DNA from: Herpetosiphonaceae bacterium
Lineage (GTDB): Bacteria > Chloroflexota > Chloroflexia > Chloroflexales > Kallotenuaceae
Reading direction: 5' to 3'
NCBI GenBank assembly: GCA_030147335.1
Contig: JASKZZ010000472.1
Coordinates: 1-5,592, forward strand
Length of the DNA stretch: 5,592 nt
Shown: piece after piece, positions 1 to 5,025 of the stretch
How positions within the stretch are numbered: the first letter of the stretch is position 1
Layout: the number at the start of each line of letters is the position of its first letter
Notes under the pieces: model-generated
Databases searched by the model: none
Told to the model about the DNA's origin: nothing
The model's input: the letters and a program-made list of their open reading frames with translations, nothing else
Translations under genes and position numbers: made by a program

Positions 1-1034
1 AGCACAAGCTGCGTGCCTAGCAATCGAGCAGCCTGGGCCGCCTGGAGCAATGTATGGGCTGCTTCGTTGTCCATCGTCGGCAGACCCGTCACATCGAGCA
101 GCACGGTATGCGCTCGACGCTGTTCAATGCCATGCAGCAAAGTTTCTACGAACTGTGACGCCCGCGCGCTATCAAACGTTCCCACCATTGGCAGCACCAA
201 CACGCCGTCAGCGATCGGGACAAGCGGATTTTGCACTGCTTGCAGCGTTTGTGTGCTGCGCTGCACTTCATCAAGCGCTTGTTCTAGTTGATGTGTGCGA
301 GCAATCAGCTCGGAGTGCTGCCGTTCTAACTCGACGCCCTGTTCCTTCACCAACACTGATTGGGCTACCAGCTGCTTGTTTTGCATATCGACTGCCACCG
401 CCTGCTCAACAATTCGCGCAAGCGTTTTAGCATGCGAACGGGCGTTGGTAAAACCAAGGAAGCTGATAAACCCTAACATCAAACCATACAGCACCGCTGT
501 ATTCAACACGTTGCCGACTGTACCTGTTTCAGCACTCGGCGCGATAACCCAGCCTTGCACGGTAAGCAACGCCAGCACAGCCACCGCCGCGATGCAAAGA
601 CCACCAACGATGATATTGTCACGGTCGCGCAGCACCATGCTCGCCAGTGCCACAACAATAAACAGCAACATCGGTGTTGTTCCAGTAATACCAGCGCCCA
701 GCACACACCACATCATCGTGATCGCCAGGGTGGAAATGACCAAGAGCATTCCGCTGAACTGACTATGTCCACGCCGTGCAGCCCATGCCAGCGCAACGTA
801 AAATGCCGTAATCAACAGCTCAAGCAGCAGGAACACCAGCATGGGTCCTTTATCGTCACTAGCAATGTGCTGCCAGAAAATGACGATCTGAGCAACGATG
901 AATACAACATACAAGCCAGTAATTCCAGCAAGGCCAAGCGATAAACGGCTCACAATTCGGTCACGGCGCAGCACTTCGGTCTGGTCGACACTCGTAGCAA
1001 AGGAAAGTCTGGTAGGCATTAGTTTGTAGCTCAT
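1..1034 (-). CDS. Membrane-bound STAS-domain regulator, RsbR-like (C-terminus outside window)
   Basis: Reading the minus strand from the ATG at 1034-1032 gives 344 residues with no stop before the window edge. About six hydrophobic helices are visible (roughly residues 31-54, 65-85, 93-113, 118-135, 141-160, 177-196). A Gln/Glu/Leu-rich coiled-coil-like linker follows (about 200-268), then a STAS domain from about 270 (GVLVLPMVGTFDSARA, then LLDVTGLPTMDNEAA). In the RsbR family such STAS domains sit in stressosome-like partner-switching complexes that control anti-sigma factors; here the membrane part probably senses a signal. Aligned by eye with Bacillus RsbRA, the two phospho-acceptor positions fall on Ser289 and Asn323, so the second is not phosphorylatable. 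The start is uncertain: neither ATG 1034 nor the in-frame ATG at 1019 has a clear Shine-Dalgarno. Domain assignment is firm; partner proteins and signal are unknown. Confidence 0.85.
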   Translation of the reverse strand, partial: MSYKLMPTRLSFATSVDQTEVLRRDRIVSRLSLGLAGITGLYVVFIVAQIVIFWQHIASDDKGPMLVFLLLELLITAFYVALAWAARRGHSQFSGMLLVISTLAITMMWCVLGAGITGTTPMLLFIVVALASMVLRDRDNIIVGGLCIAAVAVLALLTVQGWVIAPSAETGTVGNVLNTAVLYGLMLGFISFLGFTNARSHAKTLARIVEQAVAVDMQNKQLVAQSVLVKEQGVELERQHSELIARTHQLEQALDEVQRSTQTLQAVQNPLVPIADGVLVLPMVGTFDSARASQFVETLLHGIEQRRAHTVLLDVTGLPTMDNEAAHTLLQAAQAARLLGTQLV

Positions 1035-1155
1035 TTTAGGCGGGGAACAACACAACCATTTTACTGATGAACACTATGCATGCCTAGCGGCTATCCTCTG
1101 CCCCATGTACCTAATTCACCACAGTACCTCCGCTATTGTCAGACATGACCGAACC
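1035..1155. other. Intergenic stretch upstream of the STAS gene
   Basis: This gap lies between the terminator of the protease unit and the STAS gene, so it should hold the STAS promoter. I see only weak candidates on the minus strand, such as CTGACA followed 17 nt later by GTGAAT. The hexamer GTACCT occurs twice in direct orientation (1107-1112 and 1124-1129), 17 bp apart start to start. A ten-codon minus-strand ORF begins at the ATG near 1106, with no good ribosome site. Nothing here is strong enough to call. Confidence 0.4.
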
Positions 1156-1194
1156 AAAAAAATAGCGCCACCCATGCTGCAACATGAGCGGCGC
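1156..1194 (-). terminator. Intrinsic (Rho-independent) terminator of the protease unit
   Basis: On the minus strand a 12-bp stem (arms GCGCCGCTCATG and CATGGGTGGCGC, at 1194-1183 and 1176-1165, including two G-U pairs) encloses a six-base loop TTGCAG. It is followed by TA and a run of seven T (1162-1156). It begins 21 nt after the protease stop codon. The GC-rich stem base plus U-tract is the classic intrinsic terminator layout, and it separates this unit from the STAS gene downstream. Confidence 0.93.
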
Positions 1195-1215
1195 CCAAAC
1201 GAACAACAAAAAACG

Positions 1216-2385
1216 CTAGGCTTCCATACGTGATATCCAGCGCTCAGGAGCACGAATTTCGTCCATTGTCGGTAAGTTCTCAGCGCGCTGCCAGGCCTTG
1301 GTGGCAAACTCAATGCCGCGTTGTTCAACAACTGTGTCAACAAACAGCTGGCCTTGCTGGTACTGCGCCATCTTGAGATCCATGCCGGTGATGCGATTAA
1401 ACAGCTGCTCGGCAAGACTGCGGCCACCTTTACGCTGTTCAATCCGGCGCTCGATCTCCTCGAAGTTTGGCAGCACTTCTTTGCCGATTGCGTTCATGAT
1501 ATGGTTGGAATAGCCCTCAACCAACGACATGAGCGCCTGCAGCTCATTGAAAATACCCAGCTGTGTCGGCGTTTGCAGCGCTTCCATCCAGTGCTGGCCC
1601 TTGCCAACGTTTTCGAGCAGCCGTCCCAGAATTGGGCCTAGACCACCCTTAAAACCCTGCAACTGCTCGTTCACAGTATCGAAGTAGCGTCGCAGCAGGC
1701 TGTTGAAATGCTCACGAACCCATGGATACGCCTCAAACTCATACGCATGCGTTGTTTCATGCAGCGCAATCCACAGCCGGAAATCGTGGGCATCAACGCC
1801 AAGACCACGCTGAATACGGTCGATGTTTGGCTCGACAAAATACAGCGCGCCGCCAGTCGGCTCAGGAGCAAGCAGCGACAGATCGTACTGGCCCAAAACT
1901 TTACGAGCTAACACGCCTAACAGCACCCCGACCTGCACACTCATGACGCGCCGGTTGACTCCTGCGGCCATCACTGCGCCAAGCGTTTGCTGCGCTGCGT
2001 TGCGCTGGTACAGCTCCTCAATAAACTGAAACAGGCTGGTAAAGTTCGTAATATTGGCCTGCAGCCACTCGCGACGATCCATCACCACGATGCGCTGAAT
2101 CGGTTCGGGCAGCTCCACGTTGAGGTAGCCTGCAATCAACGGCTCCGAACGACGCACCATATCGGTGTATTGCTCACGTGCGACAGCCCGATTTTGCACC
2201 GGTGCTTGCTCCGTTTGCGACACCTGCAGCGAGGTACGTCGCACCAGATTCCAGTCGATCAGGCCGGATTCGTGCCAATGTTCCGGTCGTTTACGACTGG
2301 CAACATAGCTTGCGCCGAGACCGGCAACAGCGCCCATCAACAAGATTGCGCCCAGCCGCTTTGTATCGTTAACCGCTCGTGGCAT
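1216..2385 (-). CDS. Membrane-anchored zinc metalloprotease, Zincin_2 (DUF2342) family
   Basis: The product is 389 residues. Residues 10-29 form one hydrophobic segment, probably an uncleaved membrane anchor. The zinc-protease signature HETTH is at 209-213 (His209, His213 ligands; Glu210 catalytic), in WIALHETTHAYEFEAYPW. A conserved-looking ALMSLVEGYSNHIM follows at 284-297, whose Glu290 is a candidate third ligand. The C-terminus (GMDLKMAQYQQG, then LPTMDEIRAPERWISRM) matches what I recall of the Zincin_2 family, some members of which are annotated as associated with coenzyme F420 biosynthesis. No substrate is known to me. Topology is ambiguous because both sides of the anchor are basic. 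A longer frame starts at ATG 2430 but lacks a ribosome site; ATG 2385 has AAAGGAG six bases upstream, so I chose it. It is last in the probable cupin-selB-protease transcript. Family confidence is high; function is open. Confidence 0.88.
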   Translation of the reverse strand: MPRAVNDTKRLGAILLMGAVAGLGASYVASRKRPEHWHESGLIDWNLVRRTSLQVSQTEQAPVQNRAVAREQYTDMVRRSEPLIAGYLNVELPEPIQRIVVMDRREWLQANITNFTSLFQFIEELYQRNAAQQTLGAVMAAGVNRRVMSVQVGVLLGVLARKVLGQYDLSLLAPEPTGGALYFVEPNIDRIQRGLGVDAHDFRLWIALHETTHAYEFEAYPWVREHFNSLLRRYFDTVNEQLQGFKGGLGPILGRLLENVGKGQHWMEALQTPTQLGIFNELQALMSLVEGYSNHIMNAIGKEVLPNFEEIERRIEQRKGGRSLAEQLFNRITGMDLKMAQYQQGQLFVDTVVEQRGIEFATKAWQRAENLPTMDEIRAPERWISRMEA

Positions 2386-2391
2386 CGTATG

Positions 2392-2398
2392 CTCCTTT
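2392..2398 (-). promoter_or_regulatory. Ribosome binding site that fixes the protease start
   Basis: The minus strand reads AAAGGAG, six bases (CATACG) before the ATG at 2385-2383. The in-frame upstream ATG at 2430 has no such site, so the 15-residue N-terminal extension is probably not translated. Confidence 0.85.
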
Positions 2399-2405
2399 AT
2401 TGTGG

Positions 2406-2446
2406 GTGTTGAACGGTTCAAAATCACCATATGTAATATTCAACAC
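2406..2446 (-). repeat. Overlapping alternative inverted repeats in the selB-protease gap
   Basis: An eight-base perfect inverted repeat (GTGTTGAA at 2406-2413 with TTCAACAC at 2439-2446, 25-base spacer) shares one arm with a second, tighter one (TTGAAC at 2409-2414 with GTTCAA at 2416-2421, one-base centre). In RNA the two pairings exclude each other, and both lie just upstream of the protease ribosome site. The tight 13-base palindrome could instead be a protein-binding site. No U-tract follows, so it is not a standard terminator. The repeats are seen directly; any role is inference. Confidence 0.5.
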
Positions 2447-2455
2447 GTCACCCTT

Positions 2456-4336
2456 TCAATACTTTACCCGAACATCACCAACGCGTCGCGTTGTTTTCCG
2501 CTCGTCCAGATATTCAAGAAACGCAAGCGCGTATTTCCGAGTCGTCCCAAAATGATCGCGTAATCCTGCGACAGTCACTTCGCCCCCGGCCTCCAACGCT
2601 TGTACCGTCCATTCTACCAGCTTCGTAAACGCTGCAGCATCAAACAGCACATCCGGACTAACCCGCGTCAGCTGGCCGGATTCGAGTAAATAGCTGATTA
2701 GCTCCGGCCCCAGCCCTTCCCACTCAGCCTTCGGCGGCGGCGTATATGGCTGCGACCGAAAATCATACAATAATCCTTCCACCTGACGCTGCTGTGCTTG
2801 GTTTAGCCGAGGCTGCCAATCTGCAAGGCGAACAGTGGTTTCATTTGTTGCAATAATCCGATCCTCAACCAGCCGCCGCAGGACAAGATCGAATGGTCGT
2901 GTAGCAAGGCCTAGTTTTGACTTTAGCTCTTCACGCGCGATACCCAGCCGTAACGGCCACTTTTTGTGATATGACGCGAGTGTTGTTGAGATGGTTGCGA
3001 TCAATTGGCTCCAACCGGATTGCGAAACCAGCCAGCTGCTCGGCATCAGCTCAGTTTCCGCCCCCAAGACCACGGCCTGGCCCGTTTCCACCAGCTCTTC
3101 CAGCGCTTCGCGTGCCGAAGCTCCGTCCATGCCAGCGGCTTTCACCACGGCTGACCATTCAACAGGCTGTGTGCCAAGCGCGTGCAGCAGCAGCTCAGCC
3201 GGAGTGCCTCGACTGAGCAGTTCCAGCGCTGCGATTACTTCGGCGCGAAATCGCCGGTGCCGCGCCGGATGCGTATCCACAACCAGCCCTCCGCCGACGG
3301 TGATCGAGGGTGACGGAACACGAACAATACAACGATCGCCGTGAACTACCGTGATTGGATGTTCCAGACGCAGCTGCACCCAGCCAGAACTACCAGGCTC
3401 CAACGTATCTGTATCCAGCAGCGCTGCACGACAACGAACTTCGGTTGCGCCGACAAAAAGATCAAGCGCGTCGTTATGTTCGAGTGGCAGCGGCGCATCG
3501 GCAACCAGCCGCAGCTTAAGGTCGATCAAGGTCGTTGGACGCAAATGTCCAGGTAGCGCCACAACATCGCCGCGCTGCACCTCATCAACGCCAACGCCAG
3601 CAATATTAACGGCAACCCGCGTACCGGGCAGCGCCATTTCTTCTTTGTGCCCATGCGTTTGCAGTCCGCGCACCCGGCCACGCCGTCCTGCCGGCATAAT
3701 CTCGATTTCTTGCCCAACCGTCAAAGGCCCATCGGTCAACGTGCCGGTTACAACCGTACCAAATCCACCAATGGTAAACACGCGATCAATTGGCAGTCGA
3801 GGCCGGCCCCGTGCAGTGGTTCGTGATGGTGTTTGCCCGAGCACGCGGTCCAGCGCGAGCTTAAGGTCATCAAGACCAGCGCCGGTTCGCGCCGACACTG
3901 CGATCATTTCGGCGTCAGCGAAGGATGTGCCACTGAGTCGGCTGCGAACATCTTCGCGGACCAGTTCCAGCCAGTCGTCGTCAACCAGATCGCGCTTGGT
4001 TAGCACAATCAACCCATGCTGCACATCCAGCAAATCAAGAATATGCAAATGCTCCTGCGTTTGCGGCATCACACCCTCGTCCGCCGCCACAATCAGCAGC
4101 GCGGCATCGATGCCACCCACGCCGGCCAGCATATTTTTGATAAATCGCTCATGGCCGGGCACATCAACAATGCTGACTTGCTTGCCGCTCGGCAGCTTCA
4201 GATGAGCAAAACCAAGCTCAATCGTCATCTCACGTCGCTGCTCTTCTGCAAGTCGGTCAGGATTAATGCCAGTCAATGTGTGAACGAGCGTCGATTTTCC
4301 ATGGTCAACATGACCAGCCGTGCCAATAACGTACAT
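2456..4336 (-). CDS. selB: Selenocysteine-specific translation elongation factor SelB
   Basis: The 626-residue protein is full length for SelB, the GTPase that carries Sec-tRNA to UGA codons marked by a SECIS hairpin. GTPase motifs are intact: G1 AGHVDHGKST (7-16), G2 region around Thr38, G3 DVPGHE (58-63), G4 TKRD (113-116, the form usual in SelB), G5 near SAR (148-150). Beta-barrel domains follow (RVFTIGGFGTVVTGTL at 185-200; GDRCIVRVPSPSITVGGG at 333-350). The C-terminal part, from about 370 on, should be the winged-helix array that binds SECIS RNA, ending in FGTTRKYALAFLEYLDER. The start MYVIGTAGHVDHGKS fits the family, though its ribosome site is weak (GAGG one base away). The gene ends in TGA, notable in a Sec-decoding cell, but the ending GDVRVKY is a normal SelB terminus. 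It lies 63 nt after the cupin and 70 nt before the protease. Identification is very secure. Confidence 0.97.
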   Translation of the reverse strand: MYVIGTAGHVDHGKSTLVHTLTGINPDRLAEEQRREMTIELGFAHLKLPSGKQVSIVDVPGHERFIKNMLAGVGGIDAALLIVAADEGVMPQTQEHLHILDLLDVQHGLIVLTKRDLVDDDWLELVREDVRSRLSGTSFADAEMIAVSARTGAGLDDLKLALDRVLGQTPSRTTARGRPRLPIDRVFTIGGFGTVVTGTLTDGPLTVGQEIEIMPAGRRGRVRGLQTHGHKEEMALPGTRVAVNIAGVGVDEVQRGDVVALPGHLRPTTLIDLKLRLVADAPLPLEHNDALDLFVGATEVRCRAALLDTDTLEPGSSGWVQLRLEHPITVVHGDRCIVRVPSPSITVGGGLVVDTHPARHRRFRAEVIAALELLSRGTPAELLLHALGTQPVEWSAVVKAAGMDGASAREALEELVETGQAVVLGAETELMPSSWLVSQSGWSQLIATISTTLASYHKKWPLRLGIAREELKSKLGLATRPFDLVLRRLVEDRIIATNETTVRLADWQPRLNQAQQRQVEGLLYDFRSQPYTPPPKAEWEGLGPELISYLLESGQLTRVSPDVLFDAAAFTKLVEWTVQALEAGGEVTVAGLRDHFGTTRKYALAFLEYLDERKTTRRVGDVRVKY

Positions 4337-4399
4337 GCCTCAATCTTTACCATGATACGAGCCAGGAACAAAGCACAAAGAACAACAAACACAACCATG

Positions 4400-4711
4400 T
4401 TATTTTCGATATGCTTCCAAACATACCACGCCTTCAGCACCAACAACGGCATCGTGCAGCGTTCCAGCCGGTAGCTCGAAACGATCACCTACGGCGAGCC
4501 GAATATGCTGGCCTTGATCCGGCAGACCAAACGTGATCGAGCCGCTGACAACATACAGCACTTTATGGTAATCATGGGCATGGGCCGCATACACGTGACC
4601 AGGATCACTTGACCAACGTTGAGCTTCTAGCCCTTCGGAATGCAGAATATGTTGGAGTGCAGCTTCAGTTGGCGGCTGCTCACCCGGCCATGGGATTGCA
4701 TTTACAATCAT
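4400..4711 (-). CDS. Small single-domain cupin protein
   Basis: The 103-residue protein is a single cupin beta-barrel. Motif 1 is HAHDYHKVLYVVSG (44-57); His44 and His46 are metal-ligand positions, but the usual motif-1 glutamate is replaced by Lys50. Motif 2 is GDRFELPAGTLHDAVVG (75-91), where His86 is the further ligand. There is no signal peptide or membrane segment, so it is probably cytosolic. Small cupins include metal-dependent enzymes and ligand-binding proteins; the substrate cannot be told from sequence. A GTG at 4726 would add five residues, but ATG 4711 has GGTGGAG six bases upstream and is the better start. It is the first gene of the probable cupin-selB-protease unit and is divergent from the iron-binding lipoprotein gene. 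Confidence 0.85.
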   Translation of the reverse strand: MIVNAIPWPGEQPPTEAALQHILHSEGLEAQRWSSDPGHVYAAHAHDYHKVLYVVSGSITFGLPDQGQHIRLAVGDRFELPAGTLHDAVVGAEGVVCLEAYRK

Positions 4712-4717
4712 ACATTG

Positions 4718-4724
4718 CTCCACC
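4718..4724 (-). promoter_or_regulatory. Ribosome binding site that fixes the cupin start
   Basis: The minus strand reads GGTGGAG, six bases before the ATG at 4711-4709. The alternative GTG codons at 4726 and 4723 fall on or next to this site and have no ribosome site of their own in view. Confidence 0.8.
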
Positions 4725-4769
4725 ACTTACCCAAAGAATGCTTCTGGTTTGACTTCGCCGACAGCGATG

Positions 4770-4798
4770 GTTATATGTCATTCCTGTTATTGTAACAA
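4770..4798 (-). promoter_or_regulatory. Probable sigma70-type promoter for the cupin-selB-protease unit
   Basis: On the minus strand, TTGTTA (4798-4793; 4 of 6 to TTGACA) and TATAAC (4775-4770; 5 of 6 to TATAAT) are separated by exactly 17 bp. Transcription would start near 4764, leaving a leader of about 50 nt before the cupin ATG. The match is by eye and not tested; the sigma-factor preferences of this organism are unknown. Confidence 0.6.
4785..4797. promoter_or_regulatory. Inverted repeat TGTTA-TTG-TAACA on the cupin -35 box
   Basis: A perfect five-base dyad with a three-base centre covers most of the predicted -35 hexamer of the minus-strand promoter. That placement suits a repressor operator. 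No regulator gene is visible in the window to pair with it, and five-base arms in AT-rich DNA can arise by chance. Confidence 0.4.
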
Positions 4799-4800
4799 CC

Positions 4801-4867
4801 CTTTACAACAAATTAACCATTGATGAATGATTGTCTTCGACGCTTCATCATTATGCGAAGTGTAAAG
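4801..4867. repeat. Nested inverted repeats centred between the divergent promoters
   Basis: Two perfect seven-base dyads are nested around nearly the same centre (about 4834-4836). The outer arms are CTTTACA (4801-4807) and TGTAAAG (4861-4867); the inner arms are TGATGAA (4821-4827) and TTCATCA (4844-4850). Inside the inner pair, TGTC-TTC-GACG could extend the hairpin. No T-run follows on either strand, so it is not an intrinsic terminator. It could be a compound operator or a structured RNA. Confidence 0.5.
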
Positions 4868-4884
4868 CATTGATAATCATTCCC
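4866..4884. promoter_or_regulatory. Fur-like box, upstream copy
   Basis: Against the classical 19-base Fur consensus this segment matches 13 positions, including an uninterrupted 11-base core TGATAATCATT, itself a dyad (TGAT-A-ATCA). A related sequence beginning CATTGAT recurs exactly 50 bp upstream (4818 and 4868). The iron-uptake gene downstream makes iron regulation plausible, but AT-rich DNA raises chance matches. Confidence 0.45.
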
Positions 4885-4904
4885 ATTTATTTTATCCGCA
4901 TTTT

Positions 4905-4923
4905 GAGAATAAAAATCACTATT
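4905..4923. promoter_or_regulatory. Fur-like box next to the iron-transporter promoter
   Basis: This segment matches 14 of 19 positions of the classical Fur consensus and contains a perfect six-base dyad, AGAATA (4906-4911) and TATTCT (4920-4925), with an eight-base centre. It ends six bases before the -35 box of the predicted plus-strand promoter. Iron-responsive repression of an FbpA-type gene by Fur is well known in other bacteria; whether Fur or another iron regulator acts here is inference. Confidence 0.5.
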
Positions 4924-4928
4924 CTTAT

Positions 4929-4957
4929 TTGACAATGGTTTACACTCCTGCTACTCT
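4929..4957 (+). promoter_or_regulatory. Probable promoter of the iron-binding lipoprotein gene
   Basis: A perfect -35 box TTGACA (4929-4934) is followed after 17 bp by TACTCT (4952-4957), a weak -10 (3 of 6). Transcription would start near 4964, giving a leader of about 60 nt. The weak -10 lowers confidence. Confidence 0.5.
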
Positions 4958-4968
4958 TATCGCCGACG

Positions 4969-4982
4969 CAGCAATCTTGCTG
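4969..4982 (+). repeat. Inverted repeat CAGCAA-TC-TTGCTG in the leader
   Basis: A perfect six-base dyad with a two-base centre lies just after the predicted transcription start of the lipoprotein gene, 43 bp before its ATG. It could be an operator or a small leader hairpin. No T-tract follows, so a terminator is unlikely. Confidence 0.4.
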
Positions 4983-5025
4983 ATCGATACCAAAACCTAT
5001 ATTTTTCTGGAAGGAAGGATAGAAC

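Noticed and set aside
295..944. Plus-strand open frames of 129-155 codons at the left end
   Set aside because: They are antisense to the continuous STAS-protein frame on the minus strand, lack ribosome sites, and translate to Ser/Thr- or His/Gln-rich sequence with no family resemblance.
1987..2412. A plus-strand frame of 141 codons antisense to the protease gene
   Set aside because: No recognisable domain, and it overlaps the well-supported HETTH protease frame and its ribosome site.
2428..2430. An upstream ATG as the protease start
   Set aside because: It would add 15 residues but has no Shine-Dalgarno, while the ATG at 2385 has AAAGGAG at ideal spacing.
2406..2458. A SECIS element that would recode the selB TGA stop as selenocysteine
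   Set aside because: The frame stays open for 28 codons after TGA, but that length is expected by chance. The nearest stem has a 25-base loop, unlike compact bacterial SECIS hairpins, and the SelB C-terminus before TGA is already typical.
3351..4205. A long plus-strand open frame (284 codons) antisense to selB
   Set aside because: Its translation is a Ser/Arg/Thr-rich low-complexity product with no recognisable motif, and the opposite strand encodes intact SelB with all GTPase motifs. It is a shadow of codon usage.
4337..4399. A separate promoter directly upstream of selB
   Set aside because: TATCAT (4357-4352) with TTGTGC (4378-4373) is present on the minus strand, but the spacer is only 15 bp and the start would fall almost on the ATG, so transcription from the cupin promoter is more likely.
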